From: CAIZGX01 sp044371675
GTDB lineage: Bacteria; Bacteroidota; Bacteroidia; Flavobacteriales_D; Sanyastnellaceae
DNA: 33,900 nucleotides
Direction: 5' to 3'
NCBI GenBank assembly: GCA_044371675.1
Contig: JBILTF010000013.1
Coordinates: 1-33,900 of the forward strand
Positions 8,401 through 16,424 of the stretch are shown in pieces. The notes beneath the pieces are model-generated. The model did no database searches. It was not told where the DNA came from and saw only the letters and a list, made by a program, of their open reading frames with translations. Position 1 is the first letter of the stretch; each line of letters starts with the position of its first letter. The position numbers and the translations under genes were made by a program.

Positions 8401-9528
8401 AATGACCACGGTTGGTTCGCTAGTGCGCGTGTTCCTAACGGATATCTTCTTCATCCTTGGAAAAATGACTTTTACTATCACGGTGAAGTTTTAGATTTGG
8501 AATCGAATTATTCGAGCTCACCGATATTCTATATTGGTGAAGCAACGTCACCGCACATCTATGGATTAATCTATGAGCAAGACGATATACACCAGTTGTT
8601 CTATACCATTTTCGATGATCACCTTTATCCGTTTCCAGGAGTGAATATCGGAGAGCGTAACAATACGACGCCCATTGATATTCATTTTGGATGGGATTTC
8701 GATGATCGATTTGGAAAGGGACGAATGGGTGAAAATATTTTGTACAAACGCAGACTTTTCCTCTCGCATCACATCATTGTAAATAATTATTTAGCGGTGA
8801 AGTACGGAATGGATTTAGGCTTGCAATCCCGCTATTTTCATCCGAATTATGCGGAAGAAGTTATTGGAATAGGACAAGAAAATTCAGGTGACAAACATGA
8901 AGTGGCTCAAGGAATGGGCGCGCTTGAAGTAAGTGCTCTGGGAAGCATGGTTGATGGGAATTATCTTTTAGTGGGAAGTGATGTGAATGGAATGAATGTG
9001 AGTAATTCTGTTTATCCGTTTGTATCGAATAGAATTGAACGCACGTATGCATTTACCCGAACAGGAAGTGAATTCAATTCAACGTTGCGCATTCAAGCTT
9101 CAGAATTGACAGGGTTGAATGAAGTGAATGTCATAGTCAGTGAATCGGAAGGATTCAATTCATCAATTGCTTTGCAGGTTTATCCAATGACTTTGGTAGG
9201 TGACGTGTACGAAGTTACATTGCAATTGCCAGCGACGGGTGTGTTCACCATTGGCGAAACTCCAACAATTAGCGTGATAGAGAATTCCTTGGATCAAGTT
9301 TCGATTTATCCAGTTCCAACTGGAGAAAAATTGAATGTAAACTTGGGTCATGAGGTTTTGAATGAAACGAATTACACCGTTTATTCTGTTGAAGGAAAGC
9401 TTGTGCTAGCAGGACGCATTCAGTCGGCCAAGCAGCAGCTGAATCTTGAGGGATTGGCGTCGGGAGTTTATGTATTACAGATTCAAGATTCAGGGTCAAT
9501 GGTGAAGAAAGACTTTATAAAATTGTAA
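5482..9528 (+). CDS. T9SS type A cargo: Asp-box propeller, Big_12-like Ig and LamG-like protein
   Basis: 1348 residues; a signal peptide is evident (MKRIFSLVFVSLISASIVAQ; ATG at 5482 or the second ATG at 5485). Residues about 104-750 form a BNR/VPS10-sortilin-like beta-propeller with at least seven Asp-box motifs (for example STNGGATW, SEDGGETW, SIDGGATW, SVDGGVTW, SLNGGNSW). An Ig-like domain follows (about 765-865; LTVSDFYIENGTV, YMINVTPTTFGQVIV), as in the Big_12 type. Then comes a concanavalin/LamG-like domain (about 878-1070; LAFWMRADNG, WQDQSGN, IQFDGDNDYLQM) with the frequent Bacteroidetes tail NNYLAVKYGMDLG. The last 80 residues are a T9SS type A sorting domain (VSIYPVPTGEKLNVNL, ending VKKDFIKL). 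It is probably displayed on or released from the surface. Sialidase active-site residues are not evident, so an adhesin or binding role is as likely as an enzyme. It is paralogous to the gene at 29266. Confidence 0.88.
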   Translation: MMKRIFSLVFVSLISASIVAQNHPMWTDFMHSDISVFDFISEMNAAWPQRPTERGQGYKPLERFKWLMETHADENGKMLNGRETLELWTALKNYTGHRSLSGNWYPLGPIIDGVTTRENIEGVGRVSCIAFHPTNEQIMLVGTPAGGLWKSTNGGATWTSNTDDLPTLGISSIAFDPLNPSVVYAGTGDRDAGDSPGMGMLKSEDGGETWNFVNTGISSRTVGAIIACDDQASSVVIATDLGIRRSIDGGATWIQVSTNTFSYKDLAQHPTDHNILYATGAGRFYRSEDFGLTWAQSNSGVSNGTRMCVAVNASEPDAVYLLRTNTYSYTGTFKSEDKGLTFTSMSTTPNIMGWSADGSSTGGQAYYDLCLAGDDLNANVIYCGGIRLKKSVDGGVTWQDINSNFVHVDQHEMAINPHNHDLYVCNDGGLYRYVNNSEWQDISSGIVSGQIYRMGQSPHDGAKALNGFQDNGTMEFQGARWARTGGGDGFECMYDYEEEGRRYSSIYYGQLYRTSNSFINQKFAGNGINGMTEEGAWNTPYCLHPDSSATMFVGMKNIWRSKNIKHVEKDSITWEKISTSFLSANTTDCNQIRTHYTKGNVLYASKGSRKMGRTDNAMGDTVVWQNISTYLPNAVVAVNAIETHKTDSLTVYIAFNKNVYKSLNGGNSWTLMTPNLPDVAVNTIVTDTSSVLENLYIGTDLGIYYWDASMTEWVNFSTGFPYAARVTELEIAYDSPKRIRASTYGRGMWESDLYSPETNVFPTSAVWNSPSTSGEVIGTFDAEIFFYRNLTNVDVSDLTVSDFYIENGTVNSVIGGPSNYMINVTPTTFGQVIVVLPSNTAIDNFFTGNAASDTLKLVFMQAPSAFGSKGPGGVGDSDDLAFWMRADNGALMNGALSANDGDPVYVWQDQSGNNNSASQGSVNQRPTFVATNGVYNRPGIQFDGDNDYLQMNDVLGGRSSSAYCVVETDSILFNDHGWFASARVPNGYLLHPWKNDFYYHGEVLDLESNYSSSPIFYIGEATSPHIYGLIYEQDDIHQLFYTIFDDHLYPFPGVNIGERNNTTPIDIHFGWDFDDRFGKGRMGENILYKRRLFLSHHIIVNNYLAVKYGMDLGLQSRYFHPNYAEEVIGIGQENSGDKHEVAQGMGALEVSALGSMVDGNYLLVGSDVNGMNVSNSVYPFVSNRIERTYAFTRTGSEFNSTLRIQASELTGLNEVNVIVSESEGFNSSIALQVYPMTLVGDVYEVTLQLPATGVFTIGETPTISVIENSLDQVSIYPVPTGEKLNVNLGHEVLNETNYTVYSVEGKLVLAGRIQSAKQQLNLEGLASGVYVLQIQDSGSMVKKDFIKL

Positions 9529-9532
9529 GAGT

Positions 9533-9540
9533 TATATTTG
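9533..9540 (+). promoter_or_regulatory. -7 promoter box for the type B cargo gene
   Basis: TATATTTG, a perfect TAnnTTTG, begins 5 bp after the stop of the upstream gene and ends 21 bp before the ATG at 9562. It suggests a separate promoter despite the short 33-bp gap. A -33 box is not clear. Confidence 0.55.
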
Positions 9541-9561
9541 TTTCTACCTTAAAACAAAGTC

Positions 9562-11208
9562 ATGCGTAAATTATTGTTTTTTGTTCTTTGTGCGAGTTCA
9601 ATTTCTACTTTGGCGCAAACCTCAATTGGCGATTGCGATGGCGCAATAGTTTTGTGTGGTGATTTGTATACAGAGACTCAAGCGCCTCTAAACGCTGGGA
9701 ATGTAATTGAAGCAACAGGAGGGTGCAATCAAGGTGTAGAGCAGAATTCAGTGTGGTACACCTTTACGGTTCAGGCCGATGGGAACTTGAGTTTTATCTT
9801 AGATCCATTGAATGATGTTGATGATTATGATTGGGGCTTGTTCGATATTACAACAGGTGGTTGCGCCGGATTAGGAACATCTTCACCAGAGGTTGAATGC
9901 AATAGCTGGGGAGATTTTTCATTTAACGGTCCTACAGGAATTTCCTCGGCTAACGGTGGAGCGGGTAATTCTAACGGACCAGGAACAGCCTTTGGACCTC
10001 CTTTCAACGCAGATCTTCCGGTGGTTGTTGGACAGACCTATGCGCTGGTTGTCATGAATTGGTCAAACAGCCTCGAAGGTTACACCATCGACTTCGGTCA
10101 ATCAACCGCTTCTCTTTATGATCAGGTGCCACCTGTGCCGATTAGTGCAACAACAGACTGCAGCAACCTAACGGTTATCCTTACTTTCAGCGAGCCTATT
10201 GTTGGAACATCTGTGCAACCAACAGACTTCACGGTTACTGGTCCAAGTGGAACCATCACCGTTCAGTCTGTTACGGCAAACAATCCGACGATGGCTGATG
10301 TGTTCACCATTCAATTGGCGAATCAAGTATTAATAGGAGGAACCTACAATTTGAACATCACAAACACCACGGGCTTTGTGGAAGACGCTTGCGGGAATTT
10401 AGGAACGCAGAGTATTACATTTGAAATAAGCGATCCTGTTGCTTTTGATGTTGCTACAACAACTGCATGCAATGGTTTCGGTGGAAGTGTAACTGTTTCG
10501 AATATTACGGGAGGAGATGGTAATTATACATTGAATTTTAACGGAACAAATCAAACACAATTCAACCTGACCAATGTTGTAGGTGGAAATTTTACGGCAA
10601 CAATTACAGACGGTAACGGTTGTCTGCGCGCAATTCCTGTGACAGTTCCGAATCAGGATATTCAATTAGTAATTCCTTCACAAGATTCATTGACTTGTTT
10701 AAATTCAACAACTGAAATTTTAGGGGTGGAAGTATTGCCAGCACAGAACATTTCGTATGCATGGACAGGCGTAGGTCTCACAAGTACTACAGTGGGTAAT
10801 CCAATTGCTACAGCGCCAGGACTTTTGAATTTAGTGGTAACGAATTTAGACAACGGATGTTCTGATTCTGGAACGATTGAAATTTATGCTGGAGATGTTT
10901 ATGCTTTGGATTTAAGCACCATGATTCTTCCGAATATTATCACGTTGAAGCAAGACGAATTGAACGACGATTGGCGTGCAATTTTGGCTGCTGATCCGCT
11001 TTTAGATCTGACTGTGCTTTTTCTCGAATATGACTTAACTGTATTTAATCGCTGGGGTGGTGTGGTTTTCGAAAGTACTGCCTCCGAAAAATATTGGAAA
11101 GCAACTGATGTTGCTCCGGGTACTTATTTCTATTTATTTCATTACAAAACAGATTGTGGAACTGCCGTTGAAGAGACAGTTGAAGGGACAATTCTTGTTG
11201 TTGAATGA
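9562..11208 (+). CDS. T9SS type B (CHU_C / gliding-motility-associated C-terminal) secreted protein
   Basis: 548 residues with signal peptide MRKLLFFVLCASSISTLAQ. Residues about 23-185 form a cysteine-containing beta domain common in this family (VWYTFTVQADGNLSFIL, YALVVMNWSNSLEGYTIDFG). An SbsA/Big_5-like Ig domain follows (about 190-290; LTFSEPIVGTSVQPTDFTV, VEDACGN). Then comes a SprB-repeat-like unit (about 300-365; TGGDGNYTLNFNG, TATITDGNGC). The C-terminal part (about 455-548) matches the CHU_C sorting domain: DLTVFNRWGGVVFES, then APGTYFYLFHYK and a final beta strand. The usual opening motif of that domain (IPNxFTPNGDGxND) is changed here to LPNIITLKQDELND. Its stop overlaps the start of the lipid kinase gene (ATGA), so the two are probably translated together. 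Its surface role is unknown. Confidence 0.87.
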   Translation: MRKLLFFVLCASSISTLAQTSIGDCDGAIVLCGDLYTETQAPLNAGNVIEATGGCNQGVEQNSVWYTFTVQADGNLSFILDPLNDVDDYDWGLFDITTGGCAGLGTSSPEVECNSWGDFSFNGPTGISSANGGAGNSNGPGTAFGPPFNADLPVVVGQTYALVVMNWSNSLEGYTIDFGQSTASLYDQVPPVPISATTDCSNLTVILTFSEPIVGTSVQPTDFTVTGPSGTITVQSVTANNPTMADVFTIQLANQVLIGGTYNLNITNTTGFVEDACGNLGTQSITFEISDPVAFDVATTTACNGFGGSVTVSNITGGDGNYTLNFNGTNQTQFNLTNVVGGNFTATITDGNGCLRAIPVTVPNQDIQLVIPSQDSLTCLNSTTEILGVEVLPAQNISYAWTGVGLTSTTVGNPIATAPGLLNLVVTNLDNGCSDSGTIEIYAGDVYALDLSTMILPNIITLKQDELNDDWRAILAADPLLDLTVLFLEYDLTVFNRWGGVVFESTASEKYWKATDVAPGTYFYLFHYKTDCGTAVEETVEGTILVVE

Positions 11209-12098
11209 AGTTAGGCGTAATTCTGCACGGCGCGAAAAGCAATAGACACGCCCAACGCCAGCAAATCGAAAAAGTATTTTTCGATTGGGACCTGCATATT
11301 CATGTAACGGAATACGACAGACACGCTGAAAAAATTGCGCGAGAACTATGCAATGATTTTTGCGATGTGGTTTTAGTTTGCGGTGGCGACGGTAGTTTGA
11401 ATCTGGCCGCTAACGGAATTTTTCATTCGGAAAATCCACAAACACCTTTGGCCATTTGGCCTTCGGGGACAGGCAACGATTTCGTAGAGACGGTGAATGT
11501 TCCAAACTCTTTTGAAAAATTAAGAGCCAGCATAGAGGAAGGAAATTTCAAAGCCATTGATTTACCTTGCATGGAATGGGATGGAAAGAAGCGCGCTTTT
11601 TTGAACGTGACAGATTTAGGTTTGGGAGGGTGTGTAGCCTATGACATGATGCGAAGCAAAAGAAGATTGGGTTCATTCTTGACCTACCAGTTGCTAATCA
11701 TGAAGAACTTAATTCGGTTTAAAAAGCGAACCATTCATTTTGATTTAGATGGAAATATGTTCGAAGCTCGTGCCATGAATTTTGTCGTTGCCAATGCGAA
11801 GTATTTTGGTTCTGGCTTAGGGATATCTCCGGAGAGTAATGTCACCGATGGAATACTCGAGGTTATTGTTATTGGCGATTTGAATATTTTCGAGTACTTG
11901 TATTTCGTTCCGCAAGTGCGCAGGTGCAAGAAGCTTTCCTATCACAAGATTCAATATTATTCAGCAAAAAAAATAAGCATCGAAACCGAAGTTCCGATGC
12001 CTATTGATATGGATGGAGAGTTTGTTGGATTTTCTCCTATGTCTATTTCACTTCAACATAAAATAAACATAGTGGTTAGAAACGACCGCGAAGTGTGA
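11205..12098 (+). CDS. Diacylglycerol-kinase family lipid kinase (YegS/DagK type)
   Basis: 297 residues. Enzymes of this family transfer phosphate from ATP to lipid hydroxyls such as diacylglycerol, at the inner face of the cytoplasmic membrane. The nucleotide-binding signature CGGDGSLNLAANG (about 65-77) and the PSGTGNDF motif (about 94-101) are intact. The C-terminal beta-sandwich half shows DGILEVIVIG and PIDMDGEFVG, where the acidic residues match the family. The ATG overlaps the stop of the T9SS type B gene by four bases, indicating translational coupling. The 3' end overlaps the convergent TonB receptor gene by 23 bp. Lipid substrate specificity (diacylglycerol, sphingoid base or other) cannot be read from the sequence; Bacteroidetes often make sphingolipids, so a sphingosine-type substrate is possible. 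Confidence 0.9.
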   Translation: MKLGVILHGAKSNRHAQRQQIEKVFFDWDLHIHVTEYDRHAEKIARELCNDFCDVVLVCGGDGSLNLAANGIFHSENPQTPLAIWPSGTGNDFVETVNVPNSFEKLRASIEEGNFKAIDLPCMEWDGKKRAFLNVTDLGLGGCVAYDMMRSKRRLGSFLTYQLLIMKNLIRFKKRTIHFDLDGNMFEARAMNFVVANAKYFGSGLGISPESNVTDGILEVIVIGDLNIFEYLYFVPQVRRCKKLSYHKIQYYSAKKISIETEVPMPIDMDGEFVGFSPMSISLQHKINIVVRNDREV

Positions 12099-14487
12099 AG
12101 GTGACGTTTCTTCCAGCTCCTGAAATATTCGAAGCGAAGACACGGTAATTCGCATCTAAAATATTTTCCAATCCAACCATCAACTGAAACTTTTCGTTTA
12201 ACTGATAACTTCCCCTTGCGTTTAATGTGTACCAAGCAGGCATGCCATCAGGTGTCGCGTAAGCCTCGTTGTCTTCGGCTTCTAGGCGGTAATCTGCAAT
12301 TCGTTTCCAACCGTTGTACAACACTGAAAATTCTCCACGGAATTTTTTTTGTTGAAAGGTGAAGCCTGTCTTTCCGTACACAGGAGGAATGTGATCTAAA
12401 GGCGTTTCGCCTGTGTTAGATTGAATTCTACCGTATGTATACACAACAGAGGATTGCATGCTGAATTGATTGTTGACTTGTGAATTGAACGATATGTTTC
12501 CGCCATAGATGAAGGCTTCGGCTGCATTCACGGTTGTGTAAGCTGGACTTAGCGTTCCATCGTAAAAAACAGAATCTTGACCGTTGAATTGCGCTTTGCC
12601 TGTGGTTAAAGCGTTGGTGTAGTTCATATAATATCCGTTCAGAGCAAGAGTTGTTTTTCCGTTGGATTTGCGTTCAATGGTAGCTTCGACATTGGTGACT
12701 TTCTCAGGCTTCAATTCATTGTTCGGAACAATTAAATTTCCCGCGTTGCTCTCAAAAACCTTTGAAAGGTCATCGACATTCGGCGCGCGGAAGCCAGTGC
12801 TCGCGAGGACTGTTATGCGCCATTTCGTATTCGGTGCTGCAATGATTCCGACACTTCCGTTTAGGTTTCTGTTCGATTGATTGACATCTGAAAAAGGGAA
12901 GTTGAAGAATGAATTGTCGGTGAACAAGGCGGTGAGATTGACAAGCGAATAGCGAAGTCCAGCGTTCAATGTAATTTTCCGGGTGGCTTTAAGAATAGCG
13001 GTCCCATATGCAGCTGTGCCACTCATGGTTGAGCCACCGTTGGCATAGCGCGTGTCCAAGGCGCTTTGAGCTCCGGTAAAAATATTTTCTGAATGCGCGG
13101 TGCTTGTTACATCGTTGAAATAATATTCTAAGCCATAGTTTGCAGTTAATGTTTGTCCGATTGATTTCGAGAAATCGGCATTCACAGAATACACTTTTAC
13201 GTTTTCCAATCGGTTGTTCAGGTTAGGGCTGTTGAATAATCTGTCGTGACGTGATTGATCAATGTTCTGCCAAGCCAACGTAATTCTACCCGTCGAGTAC
13301 AACCGTTTTCCGTTGTTGAGATTTGCGTGATAGGCAACCATGGCACGTGTTTGCGGGCCGTAATACCATTCTCCGAAACGTGGGTTCTCAATGTCCACTT
13401 GCGTTAAGCGATCATAGCGAGGGACATTGTTTGTGGTTGAATATTGAATATTCAGCGTGTGTGTGAGTTTATCGCTTTGCTTGAATGAAATTTTCTCAAT
13501 GAGGTCATGCTGCTTGTATGCGGAACCTACTTGAATATTAGAATTCGAATTTGTCATTACGCTATCTCGTCCATTGATGCGCTCAACATACCAAGGACGT
13601 GCTCCGAACGTGGGGTAGTTCGGATTTCGAATATTTCCTTGTCGAAGATCTCCGAAATTATTGAATGTAAATGCTGTGAATGTTGCGAAATGTTCAGTGC
13701 TTGTCTCTAGATTAATATGCGTAGCACTTTGGTTAGCGCTGCTGTAACGAAGCATGGCACCTGCGCGTGTAAGTTTGTCGCCAGATGTAAATCGGGGTGA
13801 CCGTGTGTTGAAACTCATAGCGCCTCCCAACGCATCTGAACCATAAGCCACAGCACTTGGACCATAAGCCACCTCAACATTTTCCATGGCCATTGGATCT
13901 AGACTAAGAATATCTTGCAAGTGACCTCCGCGATAGATGGCGTTGTTCATGCGCACGCCGTCTACCACAAAAAGCACTTTATTGCCCTCGAATCCGCGGA
14001 GTATGGGAGAGCCGCCACCGAGTTGACTTTTTTGAATGAGTGCAGTACCTGTTTGAGAAAGTAAATCAGCAGCATTGCCCGGATTAATGAATTGTATGTC
14101 CTTGCGTTGAATTGAGATTATCGGTTGAGCTATTAATTCAGAATTGTTCGCTGAGCGTGTGGCAGAGATAACCATTTGTGAAAGGGTAATGTTTGAACCC
14201 ACTAGAAAAACGTCCATGCCTTCATAGACCTCTTGCGCGGGCAGGTACTTCACTTCGTAACCATTAGCGGTAATCATGAAACTTCCGAAATGCTTTGGAA
14301 GGCCAATGATACCCTCGTTGTTTGTATTTCCAATGAAGTCAGGAAGTTCAATGTTGTTTGCTGATAAATAAACAGAAGCACCCGAGATGACTTCAAGAGT
14401 GGTTAAATCTTTAACCGTTATGGTTTGTGCATGCGCAATGAATAGGCTAGCTATAGCAAGCACTGCGCATAGAAAGATGCGTTTCAT
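12076..14487 (-). CDS. TonB-dependent receptor, heme/hemoglobin-receptor-like
   Basis: 803 residues with signal peptide MKRIFLCAVLAIASLFIAHAQ. A carboxypeptidase-regulatory-like domain (about 21-105) precedes the plug (about 110-225), and the rest is a 22-strand-type barrel ending in the aromatic NVTFTLRGRF. Plug blocks GNAADLLSQTGTALIQKSQ, GSPILRGFEGNKVLFVVDGV, RMNNAIYRGGHLQDIL and GPSAVAYGSDALGGAMSF resemble the heme/hemoglobin receptor group, so import of heme or a similar iron source across the outer membrane is the likeliest role. The ligand is not proven. The gene follows a small membrane-anchored protein gene by 70 bp on the same strand. Its end overlaps the lipid kinase gene in convergent orientation. 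No clear -7 box or Fur-type site is visible upstream. Confidence 0.9.
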   Translation of the reverse strand: MKRIFLCAVLAIASLFIAHAQTITVKDLTTLEVISGASVYLSANNIELPDFIGNTNNEGIIGLPKHFGSFMITANGYEVKYLPAQEVYEGMDVFLVGSNITLSQMVISATRSANNSELIAQPIISIQRKDIQFINPGNAADLLSQTGTALIQKSQLGGGSPILRGFEGNKVLFVVDGVRMNNAIYRGGHLQDILSLDPMAMENVEVAYGPSAVAYGSDALGGAMSFNTRSPRFTSGDKLTRAGAMLRYSSANQSATHINLETSTEHFATFTAFTFNNFGDLRQGNIRNPNYPTFGARPWYVERINGRDSVMTNSNSNIQVGSAYKQHDLIEKISFKQSDKLTHTLNIQYSTTNNVPRYDRLTQVDIENPRFGEWYYGPQTRAMVAYHANLNNGKRLYSTGRITLAWQNIDQSRHDRLFNSPNLNNRLENVKVYSVNADFSKSIGQTLTANYGLEYYFNDVTSTAHSENIFTGAQSALDTRYANGGSTMSGTAAYGTAILKATRKITLNAGLRYSLVNLTALFTDNSFFNFPFSDVNQSNRNLNGSVGIIAAPNTKWRITVLASTGFRAPNVDDLSKVFESNAGNLIVPNNELKPEKVTNVEATIERKSNGKTTLALNGYYMNYTNALTTGKAQFNGQDSVFYDGTLSPAYTTVNAAEAFIYGGNISFNSQVNNQFSMQSSVVYTYGRIQSNTGETPLDHIPPVYGKTGFTFQQKKFRGEFSVLYNGWKRIADYRLEAEDNEAYATPDGMPAWYTLNARGSYQLNEKFQLMVGLENILDANYRVFASNISGAGRNVTFTLRGRF

Positions 14488-14557
14488 GATAATTTTATTT
14501 GTTAATCGTTAACTTCTTTGATAGATGCGAGCAAGATGCTTCGCAAGAAAAAAAACG

Positions 14558-15094
14558 TTAACAATTGGGAGGAAGTTCGTTGAGACGAACTTGCGGAGAT
14601 GAAATGAAAAAACGATTTGTTGCGAAATGAATGGAACGAGATTCGAAGAATGGAATTTCTATAAAATCGAAATCGCAGGTCCATTGCGATTGGAATTTGT
14701 AAAAAAAATTGAGTTGCTCTTGGGTTTGTTTTTTATCGGAAGAGTTTTTTACAAGAGAGCGTACCAAGGATTTTAATTCATTTTCTTTGGTGTCCATGAT
14801 GGCATAAAGAGTAACCGAGCCGTCTTTGTGAAATTCTTTTCGTGAGATGTCATACATGTTTTCATTGTACAAAAACTCCCAAGGTTCGGGCCATTCCAAT
14901 TGTTTGAATTCAGCTTCGGATAAATGAATGGGGGTTAGCTTATCTTCTTCAAGACCGCCTAGAACAAGGGCTTTCATTTCTTTTTTAACCAACCACAATT
15001 TATTTTGAAGCACCCAATAGCCAATTCCACCTTGAGCTAGAAAAAGCACAAGCAAGAGAGACAGAATGATATTTTTCGATAATGGGTTCTTCAT
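14558..15094 (-). CDS. Small membrane-anchored protein of unknown function
   Basis: 178 residues. An N-terminal hydrophobic stretch (about 9-29) with basic residues on the N side looks like an uncleaved anchor or signal peptide, giving a periplasmic body of about 145 residues. The body is mixed charged with several aromatic residues (EWPEPWEFLYNENMYDIS) and only two cysteines (Cys140 and the last residue, Cys178). I do not recognise the family. The pairing 70 bp upstream of a TonB receptor suggests co-transcription and perhaps a shared role in uptake, but this is inference from position. A near-match -7 box TATTTTAG lies at 15104-15111 on the same strand, 9 bp before the ATG. Confidence 0.7.
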   Translation of the reverse strand: MKNPLSKNIILSLLLVLFLAQGGIGYWVLQNKLWLVKKEMKALVLGGLEEDKLTPIHLSEAEFKQLEWPEPWEFLYNENMYDISRKEFHKDGSVTLYAIMDTKENELKSLVRSLVKNSSDKKQTQEQLNFFYKFQSQWTCDFDFIEIPFFESRSIHFATNRFFISSPQVRLNELPPNC

Positions 15095-15136
15095 TTCCTT
15101 TCGCTAAAATAGAAACAAGGAAAGCTTCGGCGCTTT

Positions 15137-15556
15137 TTATTTTTTATTGGTTTTTGACTTTAATTCAATGGGTGACCTGAATTCATCGGGTATATCATGG
15201 TCGGAAACCGTTTCAAGCGCGACCTGCGTTAATCCGCTCCTTACGAAGTTAAGTTTTTCAGCTCCTAAAAGGGAAAGGTCTATACAGCGTTTGGAAGATT
15301 TGGGTAAACGGTCGTTCACTCGCACGTAAATGACGTTGTTGTTTTTGAGGCATGTAACTTTCAGCCATGTACCGAAAGGAAGCGTTTTGTGCGCGCAAGT
15401 GAATTTACTCTGTCTAAAAATTTCACCGTTTGAAGTTCCATTTCCTTCAAATTTATTATGGTAGAAAGAAGCCGTTCCAGTCTCTGTTTGAGCCCTTAGG
15501 TTCATACAAAGCAGGACAAAAAGTAGTCCTATGGCATATTTAAGTAGTGTCTTCAT
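15137..15556 (-). CDS. RlpA-like double-psi beta-barrel protein (septal ring lytic transglycosylase family)
   Basis: 139 residues from the ATG at 15556 (the open frame extends to a TTG at 15565, but ATGAAG is followed at once by the signal peptide TLLKYAIGLLFVLLCMNLRAQ). The mature protein is a bare RlpA domain: TGTASFYHNKFEGNGTSNGE, then AHKTLPFGTWLKVTCL, then VRVNDRLPKSSKRCIDLS. RlpA proteins cleave glycan strands lacking stem peptides. The acidic residue in NGEIF and the conserved ND before RLP are in family positions. A C-terminal SPOR domain, found in many RlpA proteins, is absent here, whereas SPOR domains occur in the large protein at 123-4283. Whether this copy is catalytic is not certain. 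Confidence 0.87.
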   Translation of the reverse strand: MKTLLKYAIGLLFVLLCMNLRAQTETGTASFYHNKFEGNGTSNGEIFRQSKFTCAHKTLPFGTWLKVTCLKNNNVIYVRVNDRLPKSSKRCIDLSLLGAEKLNFVRSGLTQVALETVSDHDIPDEFRSPIELKSKTNKK

Positions 15557-15581
15557 AAATAGCAATTTACGAAAAACCCTT

Positions 15582-15589
15582 TATCTTCG
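15582..15589 (+). promoter_or_regulatory. Near-match -7 box for the gene at 15607
   Basis: TATCTTCG differs from TAnnTTTG at one position and lies 17 bp before the ATG at 15607, the spacing seen for other boxes in this window. Confidence 0.4.
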
Positions 15590-15606
15590 CTTAAATCAAA
15601 GCTTAA

Positions 15607-16281
15607 ATGAAAAGACTGCCTTTCGTAGGACTGTTTATTCTTGTCCTTTTATTGCCCTTAACGTCATCTGCGCAGATAAAGCGAATGGATGGATTGTTGT
15701 CTGCGGGAGTGAGTTATAATTTGTTCAATTTTAGAGCAGATATTAGTGAGTTGTCCGATTCAAGCGCAACAGTGAGCAGGTCGTTTTATCCCTCATTGAG
15801 CTTTGCGGGTGATTTTTCATTAACGAAAGGATCGCGCAAGAAGTGGCGAGTGATTTTCGGATTTAGTATTACCAGTCAGTCCTTAAGCGTGAATGCAACA
15901 GATTACAGGTATGTCGATCAGATGGGAGATTTAGCAGTTGATCCTTATGTAAGTTGGTCTATAAACAAAAGCACGGCAGGCGCTCGGTTGTTGTTTTCGT
16001 ATAACATTCAGCACATGAAGAAGCGTAAGATATTCGGATTCAAGAAGACAAGTTGTTTGTTGTACACGGGAATAAGCACGAATCTCAATTGGTATGGCAT
16101 ACGCGAGAATACAGCGAATGTGAATTTCGATAAAAAGTCTTTTGGCACTCGACTAACTGAGTATCAATTGGTGGCGTTGGGATTTACAGGATTCCCTTAT
16201 CGCAAGAAGGTGGGGGTGAATTGCGAGTTGGCTTGGGGCGGACCTTATTTTATTAAGGCGGGAGTAGTAATTGGTCTTTAA
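15607..16281 (+). CDS. Putative outer-membrane beta-barrel protein
   Basis: 224 residues with a clear signal peptide (MKRLPFVGLFILVLLLPLTSSAQ). The mature part alternates polar and hydrophobic residues in short strands (GLLSAGVSYNLFNFRADIS, WRVIFGFSITSQSLSV, VGVNCELAWGGPYFIKAGVV), as in small outer-membrane barrels of about eight to ten strands. I do not recognise a named family. It is divergent from the RlpA-like gene and followed by tRNA-Glu. The promoter is probably the near-match box at 15582-15589. Confidence 0.72.
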   Translation: MKRLPFVGLFILVLLLPLTSSAQIKRMDGLLSAGVSYNLFNFRADISELSDSSATVSRSFYPSLSFAGDFSLTKGSRKKWRVIFGFSITSQSLSVNATDYRYVDQMGDLAVDPYVSWSINKSTAGARLLFSYNIQHMKKRKIFGFKKTSCLLYTGISTNLNWYGIRENTANVNFDKKSFGTRLTEYQLVALGFTGFPYRKKVGVNCELAWGGPYFIKAGVVIGL

Positions 16282-16322
16282 GTTTTTTTTGTTTGAATGC
16301 TTGTGGAAATGCAAAAAGGTGG

Positions 16323-16330
16323 TATATTCG
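16323..16330 (+). promoter_or_regulatory. Near-match -7 box for tRNA-Glu
   Basis: TATATTCG, one mismatch to TAnnTTTG, lies 18 bp before the tRNA. A TTG at 16301-16303 sits 19 bp further upstream, as expected for a -33 element. Confidence 0.45.
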
Positions 16331-16348
16331 CAGCCACAAAACCTAAAC

Positions 16349-16420
16349 GGCCCGTTCGTCTAGGGGTTAGGACAGCAGATTTTCATTCTGTAAACAGGGG
16401 TTCGATTCCCCTACGGGCTA
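16349..16420 (+). tRNA. tRNA-Glu (anticodon UUC)
   Basis: A 72-base cloverleaf. Acceptor stem GGCCCGT pairs with ACGGGCT (with a terminal G-U), D stem GTCT/GGAC, anticodon stem GCAGA/TCTGT with loop TTTTCAT, and T arm AGGGG-TTCGATT-CCCCT. The anticodon TTC is at 16382-16384. CCA is not encoded. A strong hairpin terminator begins five bases after the tRNA, so it is a single-tRNA unit. Confidence 0.96.
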
Positions 16421-16424
16421 CAAG

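Noticed and set aside
5482..9528. Sialidase or glycoside hydrolase call for the propeller protein
   Set aside because: Asp boxes mark the fold only; I could not identify the catalytic arginine triad, Tyr/Glu pair or acidic residue.
14527..14544. Hairpin-like sequence GCGAGCAAGATGCTTCGC as a terminator
   Set aside because: The stem has a bulge, and on neither strand is it followed by a T run in the right place.
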